A stretch of 64,000 bases of DNA from CAVVWJ01 sp965652025 (GCA_965652025.1 CBFGTM010000006.1:1-64000); one strand, 5' to 3'. Counted from the stretch's first letter, positions 14,930-23,967 are shown. Translations and numbers: made by a program. The notes: generated by a model not told the origin, from the sequence alone.

Positions 14930-16131
14930 CCGCAGCCGATCTTGCGCCTGATCTGGAACGCTGGCGGGCAGACACTCCGGGCTGCTCCGGGGTGATTCAC
15001 CTGAACAACGCAGGCGCAGCGCTGGCCCCCCGCGCGGTCAGCGATGCAATCAGCGAGCACCTGCGCCTGGAGCAGGAGCTTGGAGGGTACGAGGCTGCGG
15101 AGACTCAGGTTGGCGGTTTGCGGTCGAGCTACGAGGCGCTCGCTGGGGTACTCGGGTGCGGCGCCAGGAACATCGCCCTGGTTCAAAACTCCACCGTCGC
15201 CTTTGCCCAGGCGCTCAGCGCCTTCGATCTTCAAGCCGGCGACGTAGTGCTGACCAGCCGGTCGGACTACGCCTCGAACCAGATCATGTACCTCTCCCTC
15301 GCCCGTCGGCGGGGGGTCGAGATCGTTCGAGCGCCTGACGCACCGGAGGGCGGGATCGATCCGGAGGAGGTCAGGAAGCTGGTGCGCCGCCGGCGTCCTA
15401 CTCTGGTGGCGCTGACCTGGATTCCTACCAACTCTGGTTTGGTCCAGCCGGTCACACCGGTGGGCCAGATCTGTCGCGATGCTGGAATTCCCTATCTCGT
15501 CGACGCCTGTCAGGCCGTAGGTCAGTTGCCTATCGACGTGGAGGAAATCCAGTGCGACTTCCTCTCCGCCACGGCCCGCAAGTTCCTCCGCGGCCCTCGA
15601 GGTCTGGGCTTTCTGTTCGTGGCCGACCGAATGCTCGAATCCGGTGCTCACCCGTTGCTGGTTGATATGCACGGGGCCACCTGGTCCGAGACCGATCAGT
15701 TCGTGCTGACCCCTGATGCCCGCCGGTTCGAGACCTGGGAGTTTGCCTATGCGCTGGTGCTGGGGCTGGGAGCAGCGGCTCGCTACGCTACTGAGGTGGG
15801 TCTCGAGCTGGCCGGGGTCCGCGCGCGCGAGCTGGCAGAATATGGGCGAGAGCGGCTGGCGGCCTTGCCTGGGGTGCGAGTGCTCGATCGCGGGCCTCAG
15901 CTCTGTGCCATAGCAACCGCCACGTTCCAGGGTCGTGACGCCAAGGACCTGAAGCTCGCGCTGCGGGCCAGGGGGATCAACACCAGCTCACCGGAACGGG
16001 AAGATGCGGTGATCGACATGGATGAGAAGCAGGCCAGCTCGGCACTTCGGATCTCGCCCCACTACTACAACACTAAGGAAGAGATCGACACCATGGTCGA
16101 AGCCCTGCGTGAGATGCTGAGGAGCGCTTAG
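14914..16131 (+). CDS. Class V aminotransferase-fold PLP enzyme
   Basis: A 405-residue fold-type I enzyme resembling cysteine desulfurases and isopenicillin-N-epimerase-like proteins. The PLP-contacting Asp is in YLVDACQAVGQLP and the Schiff-base Lys in SATARKFLRGPRG; the N-terminal HLNNAGAAL and C-terminal RISPHYYNTKEEID match the family. No desulfurase-type Cys loop is obvious, so desulfuration is not asserted. It overlaps the GntR gene and is the likely regulated target, pointing to an inducible amino-acid or amine reaction. Convergent with the arylesterase, with 4 bases of overlap. Confidence 0.85.
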   Translation: MDGAITAADLAPDLERWRADTPGCSGVIHLNNAGAALAPRAVSDAISEHLRLEQELGGYEAAETQVGGLRSSYEALAGVLGCGARNIALVQNSTVAFAQALSAFDLQAGDVVLTSRSDYASNQIMYLSLARRRGVEIVRAPDAPEGGIDPEEVRKLVRRRRPTLVALTWIPTNSGLVQPVTPVGQICRDAGIPYLVDACQAVGQLPIDVEEIQCDFLSATARKFLRGPRGLGFLFVADRMLESGAHPLLVDMHGATWSETDQFVLTPDARRFETWEFAYALVLGLGAAARYATEVGLELAGVRARELAEYGRERLAALPGVRVLDRGPQLCAIATATFQGRDAKDLKLALRARGINTSSPEREDAVIDMDEKQASSALRISPHYYNTKEEIDTMVEALREMLRSA

Positions 16132-16820
16132 GACGACTTCCTCTCCGAATTCTCCATCCTCCTCAGGACCGGCTGGAGCACCCGCCACACTGTTTCCGCC
16201 ATCTTGCGCTGGCCCTCGGCCGTGGGGTGAACCCCATCCGCCTGGTTGAGCGCACTAATCCCACCGACTCCCTCGAGCAGAAAGGGAACCAGAGTCGCGC
16301 TGTTGGACCGCGCCACCTCTGGGTACACCGCCTCGAATCGCTGAGTGTAGGCCCGCCCGTAGTTCGGAGGGATGCGCATCCCCAGCAGCGCTAGCCTCAC
16401 CGATGGCTGCAGCCGTCGGGCCTGGTCGAAGATCGCCTGGATGTTGGCCCGCAGTGAGTCAGGGGGAAGACCCCGAAGCCCGTCGTTGGCACCGGTCTCG
16501 AGCACCAGCATGAAGACTGGTTGCTGGAGCAGCCACTCCACCCGCCGGCGAGCCCCCGCTGAGGTTTCGCCGCTTACCCCGGCATTGATGACCCGGAACT
16601 TCAGCCCGGCCGCATCAATCTTTTGCTGGATCAGGGCGGGATAGGCCTGCCCCGGATCGATACCATACCCGGCGGTGAGACTAGTCCCGAGAAACAGAAT
16701 GATCGGGGCGGCCGAGAGCCGGCTCGAGACTGGGGGGCTCGCGGATGCGTCATCGCGGGGCTGGTCGCAAGCGAGTAGTGCCCCAAAACAACCGGAAACA
16801 ATCAAGTGTCTGAGTATCAT
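16128..16820 (-). CDS. SGNH-family arylesterase/lysophospholipase (TesA-like), lipoprotein
   Basis: A 230-residue SGNH hydrolase. Block I is FLGTSLTAGYG (nucleophile Ser), block II INAGVSGET, block III LETGANDGL and block V ADGVHPTAEG with the catalytic Asp-His pair. The start MILRHLIVSG gives a lipoprotein signal ending ALLACD; the longer in-frame extension is unlikely. The gene is divergent from an ABC ATPase gene, with starts only six bases apart, which is the tesA/ybbA arrangement of enterobacteria. Confidence 0.88.
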   Translation of the reverse strand: MILRHLIVSGCFGALLACDQPRDDASASPPVSSRLSAAPIILFLGTSLTAGYGIDPGQAYPALIQQKIDAAGLKFRVINAGVSGETSAGARRRVEWLLQQPVFMLVLETGANDGLRGLPPDSLRANIQAIFDQARRLQPSVRLALLGMRIPPNYGRAYTQRFEAVYPEVARSNSATLVPFLLEGVGGISALNQADGVHPTAEGQRKMAETVWRVLQPVLRRMENSERKSS

Positions 16821-16826
16821 TCGACA

Positions 16827-17510
16827 ATGTCTGCCGTCATGTTGCAATGCCATTCGCTCACCCGCGCGTATCGCTCGGGAGAGCGGGAAATCACGGTTCT
16901 GAAGGATATCACGTTCAGTCTGCCGACCGGCGAATTCCTGGCCATTCTGGGGCCATCCGGCAGTGGGAAGACGACACTGCTGGGACTGCTTGCCGGGCTG
17001 GATCGGCCGACCAGCGGGACCGTGCATCTGGACGGGCAGGAGCTTGGCGGGTTGAGTGAGGACGAGCGGGCTCGACTGCGAGCCGACAAGATTGGTTTTG
17101 TGTTTCAGTCATTTCAGCTGATTCCAACCCTCACCGCGCAGGAGAACGTGCAGGTACCCCTGGAGCTGCGGGGTGAGAGCAGCGCCGCCAGCCGGGCCCG
17201 CGAGCTGCTAGGCCGGGTCGGTCTAGGCGGCCGGGAGCACCATTATCCGGCACAGCTCTCCGGCGGCGAGCAGCAGCGGGTTGCGCTGGCACGCGGTTTC
17301 AGCATCCGGCCCAAGCTCCTCTTTGCCGACGAACCAACCGGGAACCTCGACGCCGTCACCGGAAGCACCATTATCGAGTTGATGGTGGACCTGAACCGAG
17401 CCCTGGGCACCACACTGGTCCTGGTCACCCACGATCTGGACCTGGCCGCGCGGGCCCACCGGACCATTCGCCTGGCCGACGGCCGGGTGGTGTCGGATAC
17501 CGCAGCGTGA
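16827..17510 (+). CDS. ybbA: ABC transporter ATP-binding protein (YbbA/LolD-like)
   Basis: A 227-residue ATPase with Walker A GPSGSGKTT, the Q-loop in FVFQSFQLIPTLTAQENV, signature LSGGEQQR and Walker B LLFADEPTGNLD. It belongs to the LolD/MacB-type group that pairs with FtsX-fold permeases. ATG 16827 is preferred; ATG 16839 is an alternative and GTG 16806 would run into the divergent arylesterase. The permease gene overlaps at GTGA. The tesA-ybbA-ybbP gene order supports the assignment; the E. coli complex is itself of uncertain substrate. Confidence 0.9.
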   Translation: MSAVMLQCHSLTRAYRSGEREITVLKDITFSLPTGEFLAILGPSGSGKTTLLGLLAGLDRPTSGTVHLDGQELGGLSEDERARLRADKIGFVFQSFQLIPTLTAQENVQVPLELRGESSAASRARELLGRVGLGGREHHYPAQLSGGEQQRVALARGFSIRPKLLFADEPTGNLDAVTGSTIIELMVDLNRALGTTLVLVTHDLDLAARAHRTIRLADGRVVSDTAA

Positions 17511-20044
17511 CCGGCTTTCTCTTTGCCATGCGCATGGCCGCACGCGAGCTCAGAGCCGCCCCCCGGCGGATGGCATTACTCGTGGGCACGGTGGCAGTGG
17601 GAGTTGCCGCACTGGTGGCGATCAACTCGTTCACCGACAACCTCCAGGAGTCGGTCCAGCAGCAGGCCCGCGGCATCCTCGGGGCGGATCTGTCGCTCTC
17701 CTCCCGGCAGCCGTTCTCCCGTCGAACCGAAGCCGCGGTTGATAGTCTCTCCCGGCGGGCGGAGCTGGCCCGCATCACCAGCTTTGCCGCTATGGCCTAC
17801 GTTCCCAGAACGGCGGGCACCCGCCTGGTGCAGGTGGCCGCGGTTCAAGGGGACTACCCGTTCTACGGACAAATCGGAACCGAGCCGCGGGAGGCCTGGC
17901 GCCGGCTTCAAACCGGGCGCCACGTCATCGTAGATCCCTCGCTGCTCAGCGCGCTCGACGCCAACATAGGCGACACATTGGCGCTGGGAGAAGCGCGGTT
18001 CGGCATCATTGGAACGATCACCGCCACGGCAAGCGAGGCTGGATTCCGCTTCGCGCTGGGTCCCCGGATCTACATCCCGGCGCGACACCTTCACGACACG
18101 GGGCTTCTGGGGTTCGGGGCCCGCGTGCAGTACGAGGTCTTCGTCAAGCTGCCTGCAGGGTCCTCGGCTCAGCAGCTGGCGGCTCGATACCGGCAGCAGC
18201 TCGCCCCGGACCGAATTCGAGTCCGGACCGTGGCCGACGACCAGCGGAATCTGAACCAGTCACTCTCCCGGCTCGCGGGATATCTAGGTCTGGTTGCCTT
18301 GATGGCGCTGCTGCTCGGCGGGATCGGCGTGGCCAGTGCCGCAGTGGTGCTAGTACGGCAGCGATCTGACTCGATCGCCGTGCTGCGATGCCTGGGTGCA
18401 ACCTCCCGCCGCACTTTTGCGGTTTACCTGATCGAAGCAGCTGCGATGGGCCTCGCGGGCAGCGCTCTCGGAGCCCTGGGGGGCCTGGCACTGCAGCGGC
18501 TCCTACCCGGACTCCTGGCCCCGCTGCTGCCGGTTACGATCACCCCATCTCTCTCCGGGCAAGCCGTGACCCTGGGAGTGGGAATCGGTCTCTGGGTGAC
18601 GCTGGTATTCAGCCTGCTTCCGCTGCTCGGTGTACGGCGCATTTCGCCGCTGCAGGCGCTCCGCCGCCCCTATCAGCCGGAACAGCCCTGGCGCGACGCC
18701 TGGTGGGGTGTGGCCCTTCTCGCTATGGCCACAACGACTCTCCTGCTGACCGTTCACCAGGTCGGAAGCTGGAGGCAGGGGACGATCTTCGCCGGTTGGA
18801 TCGCCGGCACGCTGCTAGTGCTCTGGGGGGTTGCCGGGTTACTCACCCGGATCCTGCGCCGTCGGACTGTCGGTACATGGGCCTACGTCTGGCGACAGGG
18901 GCTCGCCAACCTGCATCGGCCGGCCAATCAGACGGCAACCCTGATTCTTGCGATCGGCTTTGCGGCTTTTCTGCTGGCGACATTGTACCTGGTTCAGCAC
19001 AACCTCTTGCGCCAACTCAGCGAGACCGGAGGCCCGGCTCGCCCCAATCTGGTGATGTTCGACATCCAGCCCGACCAGTTGAGTGGGGTCCGGGAACAGC
19101 TGGGCCGAGCCGGTCTCCCGATGGTCGGGCCAACGCCGATCGTACCGATGCGCATCCAATCCATCAACGGCCGGTCGATCTCCAGCCTGCTCACCCGCGA
19201 TAGTCTTCGGGGCGAAGAGCGGTCGAGCGCATGGGCCCTGAGGCGGGAGTATCGCTCGACCTACCGAGACAGCATCGCCCCGACCGAACGGGTGACCGCC
19301 GGCAGCTGGCGCAGCCCGCAGCGATCCCCGGTTCGGATCTCGCTGGAGCAGGAGCTGGCCCAGGAGTTGGGAGTAGGAGTGGGCGACGAAATCGTGTGGG
19401 ACATCCAGGGCGTAAGCCTCGCTTCCCGAATAGGCAGTCTCCGCCAGGTGGACTGGGCCCGCTTCGAGCCGAATTTCTTCGTGGTTTTTCCCTCGGGGGC
19501 ACTGGAGCGGGCACCCCAGAGTCTGGTACTGCTTACCCGGATCGCGAACCCGGCGGACCGAGGTCGGTTCCAGCGGGGCATCGCGGAGCAGTTTCCCAAT
19601 GTCTCGACCCTGGACCTGTCGCTGCTCCAGGAGTCGCTCGAACGCCTGGTTGGCCGGGTGGCGCTCGCAGTCCGGTTCATGGCGTTCTTCAGCCTGGGGG
19701 TGGGTGTCCTGGTCCTGATCGCGGCGCTGGCCACCAGTCGGTTTCAGCGGATCCGGGAAGGAGCGCTGCTCCGGACGCTGGGAGCCACCCGATCGCAGCT
19801 CTACCAGATCATTCTGGCCGAGTATGCGTCGCTCGGTGTCCTCGCCTCGGCCGTGGCTGGAGTCCTGGCCCTGGGAGCTAGCTGGGGCCTGGCCCGATTC
19901 GTCTTCGAGAGCAGGTTTACCGTCCCGCTGATACCGCTGGCCGGTCTCGGGCTTGCAATCGTGGCGCTCACGGTTGCAGTGGGCCTGGCCAACAGCCGCG
20001 ACGTGGTTCAGCGGGCACCACTCGAAGTGCTGCGCGACGAGTAG
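17507..20044 (+). CDS. ybbP: FtsX-like ABC transporter permease (YbbP-like)
   Basis: An 845-residue permease. It has an N-terminal membrane helix, a periplasmic MacB-type domain (about 40-250), then three-helix FtsX domain one (about 260-380), further helices to about 500, a second large periplasmic region and a C-terminal FtsX domain with GALLRTLGATRSQLYQIILAE (shown in part: LLRTLGATRSQ) and LEVLRDE at the end. Large size and two FtsX units match YbbP. It presumably extracts a hydrophobic or lipoprotein-type substrate from the inner membrane with the coupled ATPase. Confidence 0.9.
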   Translation: MTGFLFAMRMAARELRAAPRRMALLVGTVAVGVAALVAINSFTDNLQESVQQQARGILGADLSLSSRQPFSRRTEAAVDSLSRRAELARITSFAAMAYVPRTAGTRLVQVAAVQGDYPFYGQIGTEPREAWRRLQTGRHVIVDPSLLSALDANIGDTLALGEARFGIIGTITATASEAGFRFALGPRIYIPARHLHDTGLLGFGARVQYEVFVKLPAGSSAQQLAARYRQQLAPDRIRVRTVADDQRNLNQSLSRLAGYLGLVALMALLLGGIGVASAAVVLVRQRSDSIAVLRCLGATSRRTFAVYLIEAAAMGLAGSALGALGGLALQRLLPGLLAPLLPVTITPSLSGQAVTLGVGIGLWVTLVFSLLPLLGVRRISPLQALRRPYQPEQPWRDAWWGVALLAMATTTLLLTVHQVGSWRQGTIFAGWIAGTLLVLWGVAGLLTRILRRRTVGTWAYVWRQGLANLHRPANQTATLILAIGFAAFLLATLYLVQHNLLRQLSETGGPARPNLVMFDIQPDQLSGVREQLGRAGLPMVGPTPIVPMRIQSINGRSISSLLTRDSLRGEERSSAWALRREYRSTYRDSIAPTERVTAGSWRSPQRSPVRISLEQELAQELGVGVGDEIVWDIQGVSLASRIGSLRQVDWARFEPNFFVVFPSGALERAPQSLVLLTRIANPADRGRFQRGIAEQFPNVSTLDLSLLQESLERLVGRVALAVRFMAFFSLGVGVLVLIAALATSRFQRIREGALLRTLGATRSQLYQIILAEYASLGVLASAVAGVLALGASWGLARFVFESRFTVPLIPLAGLGLAIVALTVAVGLANSRDVVQRAPLEVLRDE

Positions 20045-20086
20045 GAAGACACTACATTCCCGCCACGCGTCACCGGGAAACGTCAC

Positions 20087-20986
20087 ATGCTTGCAATTGA
20101 TCTGGCGGGAAAGCGGGCACTGGTTGCCGGAGTGTCCGATGATGCTGGCTTCGGGTTTGCCATCGCCAAGGCTCTCGCCGAAGCCGGAGCCAGCATCTGC
20201 TTGGGAAGCTGGCCCCCGGCGCTGGGCATCTTCACCAAGCTGCTCGAGCGGGGCAGGATGGAAGAGTCGATGCTGCTGAGTACCGGCAAGAAGCTCGCCT
20301 TCGAGCGGATCTATCCCCTCGATGCGGCGTTCGACACTCTGGCCGACGCCCCACCTGAGATCCGCGAGAACAAACGCTACAAAGAGCTTGGCGATTTCAG
20401 TATCGAGGGCATGACCCAGCAGCTGCGCAGTGATTTTGGTGAAGGCTCAGTCGATATCGTGGTGCACAGCCTGGCTAACGCTCCCGAGGTCAAGTCGCCG
20501 TTGGTGGATACCTCCCGCCAAGGGTACCTCTCGGCCATCAGCGTGAGTGCCTACAGCAATGTTTCGCTGGTCCGCCAGCTGGCACCTCTTATGCGACAGG
20601 GCGGCTCCTTCCTCTCTCTCACCTACATGGCGGGCGAGCGGGTCATCCCCGGATATGGAGGAGGCATGTCGTCGGCCAAGGCGGCCCTCGAGGCCGACAC
20701 CAGGACATTGGCCTTTGAGGCCGGCCGCCGTTGGGGAGTCCGGGTCAACGCCATCTCGGCGGGGCCATGGGCCTCCCGAGCGGCCAGCGCCATCGGTTTC
20801 ATCGACATGATGATCCAGTACACCTCCAAGAATTCTCCCCTGCCCCGTCCCATCGACGCGACCGACGTGGGAAGCACCGCAGCCTTCCTGTGCAGTCCGC
20901 TGGCCCGAGCGATCACGGGAAGCGTGGTCTACGTGGACAATGGCTACCACGCCATGGGTATGGCTGTAGTGGAAGGCGGGAAGTAG
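20087..20986 (+). CDS. fabI: Enoyl-[acyl-carrier-protein] reductase, plant/cyanobacterial type
   Basis: A 299-residue NADH-dependent reductase that completes each round of fatty-acid elongation. The nucleotide site GVSDDAGFGFAIAKALAE and the catalytic region LTYMAGERVIPGYGGG with MSSAKAALE (Tyr and Lys) identify FabI. Compared with the ~260-residue enterobacterial enzyme it has the extra loop around residues 45-105 (SWPPALGIFTKLL, ENKRYKELGDFSIE) found in plant and apicomplexan enzymes, and the SLANAPEVKSPL segment matches that group closely. It stands alone between the permease and a minus-strand receiver. Confidence 0.92.
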   Translation: MLAIDLAGKRALVAGVSDDAGFGFAIAKALAEAGASICLGSWPPALGIFTKLLERGRMEESMLLSTGKKLAFERIYPLDAAFDTLADAPPEIRENKRYKELGDFSIEGMTQQLRSDFGEGSVDIVVHSLANAPEVKSPLVDTSRQGYLSAISVSAYSNVSLVRQLAPLMRQGGSFLSLTYMAGERVIPGYGGGMSSAKAALEADTRTLAFEAGRRWGVRVNAISAGPWASRAASAIGFIDMMIQYTSKNSPLPRPIDATDVGSTAAFLCSPLARAITGSVVYVDNGYHAMGMAVVEGGK

Positions 20987-20988
20987 AC

Positions 20989-21411
20989 TCAGCGCCCCCG
21001 GGCAACGGCCTCGATCAGCTGCACCAGCACCGGGAGCTCGAAGGGCTTCTCGATCAGGGGGCGCGGGGTACGAGCGACAAAACTGCGCCAGGCAGGAGAG
21101 GCCAGATCCCCCGTTGTGATGATCAGGCGGGCAAACAGGTCGGGGCGGTTCTCGGCCAGCCAGTCGTGGAGCTCGACTCCCGAGCAGTGTGGCATCCGGA
21201 GATCGGACACCACCGCCTGGTACCCGTTCATGCCAACGCGGCCGAGCTTCTTCAGTGCCACCTTTCCGTCTTCCGCCTCGTCGGCTTGCCACCCGCGGCG
21301 GCGAAGATAGCGCGCCACCGCCGACCGAATGGTGGGCTCGTCATCGACCACCAGCGCACGTCTCCCGGCAGGGTCGGCCTCTGCAGTGGATGGTGGAACG
21401 GAAATGGACAC
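20989..21411 (-). CDS. Response regulator receiver protein
   Basis: A 140-residue single receiver domain. The acidic pair is in LVVDDEPTIR, the phosphoacceptor Asp in AVVSDLRMPHCSG, Thr in IITTGD and Lys in IEKPFELPVL. No output domain follows, so it acts by protein contact or as a phosphate sink. No kinase is adjacent. The stop lies two bases from the convergent fabI stop. Confidence 0.9.
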   Translation of the reverse strand: MSISVPPSTAEADPAGRRALVVDDEPTIRSAVARYLRRRGWQADEAEDGKVALKKLGRVGMNGYQAVVSDLRMPHCSGVELHDWLAENRPDLFARLIITTGDLASPAWRSFVARTPRPLIEKPFELPVLVQLIEAVARGR

Positions 21412-21482
21412 GGGAGCCGGTCGAAGCCGAGGCGAGGAAGACCGGTCAGGGGGGAGCCGCAGTTTGAGCTCGGGCTTCTTCG

Positions 21483-21488
21483 TATAAT
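21483..21488 (+). promoter_or_regulatory. Candidate -10 box upstream of the enoyl-CoA hydratase gene
   Basis: TATAAT, a perfect consensus -10, lies 60 bases before the ATG at 21549. The best upstream hexamer, TTGAGC at 21464, is only 13 bases away, too close for a normal -35, so the -35 is weak or different. Confidence 0.4.
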
Positions 21489-21548
21489 AGTAGCCTGAAG
21501 TTTGTCACTGGCTAGATTGGCAAAGGTTTTCCCCATGAGCGTGTTCCT

Positions 21549-22331
21549 ATGGCCGAAGTGATCTCTGAGACCGATGGTCGTGTCCACCGGCTGACCCTCA
21601 ACCGTCCCGCGCGGCGGAACGCGCTGACGCCTGAAGTGGCGCGGGGTCTGGCTCAGGAGATCGAGCAGATCGAGGAGGCTGGCGAGGCGCGGGTGATCCT
21701 GCTCTCGGGGGCCGGAGGCCACTTCTGTGCCGGGCTCGATCTCCGCTGGCTCGATTCCCTGGGCGAAGCACCGAGCATCGCTGAACTCCAGCATGGGCTG
21801 AGCGACTTCCAGGCCGCCGTTCTCGCCATCGTGCGCTGCCCCATACCGGTAGTAGCCGTTGTTCAAGGAACCGCCGCGGGATTCGGGTTCGATCTGGCCC
21901 TCGCCTGTGACATGCGCCTGGCGGGAACCAGCGCCAGCTTCACTTCAGCGTTTGCCCGGATGGGCCTGGTTCCCGATGGCGGATCCAGCTTCACCCTCCC
22001 GCGGCTGGTAGGCATCGGCCGGGCCATGCGACTTCTGATCACCGATCAGTCGGTCCCAGCGCAGGAGGCGCTTTCGATCGGCCTGGTCGAAGAGGTGTTC
22101 GCCGATGCTGACCTCGATGCAGGCGTATCGCGGGTTACTGGCGCTATCATCGCGTCCGCCGATTCGAGCGTCCGAGCCATCAAGCGGCTGTCCCGGGCGC
22201 AGGAGGTCGGGGCGCTGGAGCAGGCGCTCTCGAGCGAAGGGGCCTCGCAGCTTCAGGCGCTACAGGCCACCGAGTTCCGGACTCGGCTCGAGGCCTTTAC
22301 CGCCCGCGCGGCCAGGAAAGCAGGAGCGTGA
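21549..22331 (+). CDS. Enoyl-CoA hydratase/isomerase family protein
   Basis: A 260-residue crotonase-fold enzyme. The oxyanion hole residues lie in LLSGAGGHFCAGLDLRWL (core AGGHFCAGLD) and in VQGTAAGFGFDLALACDMR; the region ARMGLVPDGGSSFTLPRLVG carries an acidic residue position seen in many family members. It most likely acts in fatty-acid or aromatic acyl-CoA degradation. The stop overlaps the GTG of a dienoyl-CoA-reductase-like gene, which supports a beta-oxidation role for unsaturated chains. Confidence 0.9.
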   Translation: MAEVISETDGRVHRLTLNRPARRNALTPEVARGLAQEIEQIEEAGEARVILLSGAGGHFCAGLDLRWLDSLGEAPSIAELQHGLSDFQAAVLAIVRCPIPVVAVVQGTAAGFGFDLALACDMRLAGTSASFTSAFARMGLVPDGGSSFTLPRLVGIGRAMRLLITDQSVPAQEALSIGLVEEVFADADLDAGVSRVTGAIIASADSSVRAIKRLSRAQEVGALEQALSSEGASQLQALQATEFRTRLEAFTARAARKAGA

Positions 22332-23137
22332 AGCAGACTGCTACGGTGTTTCGGCCGGATATACTGGCCGGGCAAGTAGCGCTGATCACAGGGGGAGGCA
22401 CCGGGATAGGCCTCGGTATTGCGGCCTCCCTGGCAGCGGCCGGGGCCGACATTGCCATAGCGAGCCGCAAGCCGGAACACCTCGAGCCGGCTGCGGAGCG
22501 ACTCCGTGCCATCGGACCCGGGGTACGCACGGTCGAGGTCAACGTGCGCGAGCCGGATTCCGTGACCCGGATGGTGGAGCAAGTCTCGCAGCACTATGGC
22601 CGGCTCGACATCCTGGTCAACAACGCGGCAGGCAACTTCTACGCTCCGAGCGCAACGCTCTCACCCAACGGGTGGCGGGCGGTGGTCGAAACCGACCTAT
22701 ATGGCACCTTCTACTGCTGCCAGGCGGCCTATCCCCTGCTCAAGTCTCGGGGCGGACGCATCGTTTCCATCTCCATGACCCTGCATTACCGCGGCTGGCC
22801 CCTCATGGCCCACGCAACCGCGGCCAAGGCGGGGGTGGACGCATTGACCCGCACGCTGGCATTGGAGTGGGCCCGCGACCGGATCACGGTCAATGCCGTG
22901 GCTCCCGGCCCTATCCCCACCGAGGGAGTCAGAAAGGCATTCACCCCGCCCGGGGCTGATGCCCCGGATCTCTTCAACATGGAGAAGTTCGCAGCCGATT
23001 CGATACCGTTGGGCCGCTGGGGCACTCCCGAAGATATCGGGCAGCTGGTCACCTATCTGGCGAGCTCCGCCGGTGCCTGGATAACAGGTTCGATCTTCGT
23101 GGTGGATGGCGGCGCCTGGCTCGCGCGGAGTGGGTAG
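22328..23137 (+). CDS. SDR oxidoreductase, 2,4-dienoyl-CoA reductase-like
   Basis: A 269-residue short-chain dehydrogenase. The cofactor motif is TGGGTGIGLGIA, followed by NNAAGNFYAPS, which is characteristic of the NADPH-dependent 2,4-dienoyl-CoA reductase (DECR) group. As in that group the usual Tyr of YxxxK is absent: the sequence reads HATAAKAGVDAL with the Lys kept. It would reduce dienoyl-CoA intermediates together with the coupled hydratase/isomerase. The stop codon falls inside the first arm of an 8-bp repeat element. Confidence 0.87.
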   Translation: MKQTATVFRPDILAGQVALITGGGTGIGLGIAASLAAAGADIAIASRKPEHLEPAAERLRAIGPGVRTVEVNVREPDSVTRMVEQVSQHYGRLDILVNNAAGNFYAPSATLSPNGWRAVVETDLYGTFYCCQAAYPLLKSRGGRIVSISMTLHYRGWPLMAHATAAKAGVDALTRTLALEWARDRITVNAVAPGPIPTEGVRKAFTPPGADAPDLFNMEKFAADSIPLGRWGTPEDIGQLVTYLASSAGAWITGSIFVVDGGAWLARSG

Positions 23138-23266
23138 GCAGGTAAGGGGGTAAGCGAGTAAGTGGGTACGCCGGGGAGCTTGGACGTCTAGTGAAGGAAC
23201 CAGCATGAGACCGAGCGGCATTTTTCCATATACTTACCCGCCTACCCGCTTACCCGCGTACCCGCA
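23129..23266. repeat. 8-bp-unit inverted element, type example
   Basis: Left arm 23129-23168 is five exact 8-mers: AGTGGGTA, GGCAGGTA, AGGGGGTA, AGCGAGTA, AGTGGGTA. Right arm 23235-23266 is four: TACCCGCC, TACCCGCT, TACCCGCG, TACCCGCA. The spacer is 66 bases. The stop codon of the upstream gene is made by the first two units, and the right arm ends on the base before the GTG start of the next gene. Confidence 0.85.
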
Positions 23267-23965
23267 GTGTTTCTAGGCCACTACGGAGTCGCCTTAGCCC
23301 TGAAACGTGCCGAGCCCAAGCTCTCCCTCGGCACGCTTTTTTTGGCAGTCCAGCTGGCCGATCTGCTTTGGTGCATCTTCCTGCTCCTGGGATGGGAGCA
23401 CGTCCGCATCATCCCGGGCTACACTGCGGTAACCCCGTTCGAGTTCTACGACTATCCCATCTCGCACAGCCTGGTGGGTCTGCTCATCTGGGGCCTCGTT
23501 GCGGCTGCCGTCTACTATTCCTGGCCAACTCGAGATACCACTCGTCACTGGCAGGCAGCGGCGCTGGTCGGCGTGGCAGTGCTTTCTCATTATCCGCTGG
23601 ACGTGCTGGTTCACCTAGCCGACCTCCCGCTCAGCAGCAACGAGTCGCCCAAGCTGGGGCTGGGACTCTGGAACCATCCTGTCGCGACTCTCGTTGCGGA
23701 GCTGATCTCTCTCTTGGCCGGTGTTGTGGTGTACGTCGCTTTCCGCTCCCACCGACACCCGGTCCGCGTGGTCCGGCTTGCCGTGCTCCTGCTGGTCCTG
23801 CTCGGGACTTACTTTGCCAGCCAGTATGGCCCTCTGCCTACCGGCATACCCAGTGTGGCAGTTAGCGGAATCGTGTTCTTTCTCGCCGCGGCTGGGCTGG
23901 CATCCTGGGCGGACCGGCGCGCCACGCCGGCAGAGCTCGCGGCCCGCAATCTCTCGCCCCGTTAG
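23267..23965 (+). CDS. Multi-spanning membrane protein of unknown function
   Basis: A 232-residue protein with about six hydrophobic segments. Conserved-looking polar residues sit at helix ends: GHYGVALALKR near the start, QLADLLW, then SHSLVGLL and SHYPLDVLVHLADLP, a His/Asp pattern like that of membrane metal-dependent hydrolases (compare the gene at 13.2 kb). Function is not assigned. GTG start; no Shine-Dalgarno sequence is visible because the base before the start is the end of a repeat arm. The DUF423 gene follows two bases after its stop. Confidence 0.8.
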   Translation: MFLGHYGVALALKRAEPKLSLGTLFLAVQLADLLWCIFLLLGWEHVRIIPGYTAVTPFEFYDYPISHSLVGLLIWGLVAAAVYYSWPTRDTTRHWQAAALVGVAVLSHYPLDVLVHLADLPLSSNESPKLGLGLWNHPVATLVAELISLLAGVVVYVAFRSHRHPVRVVRLAVLLLVLLGTYFASQYGPLPTGIPSVAVSGIVFFLAAAGLASWADRRATPAELAARNLSPR

Positions 23966-23967
23966 CA

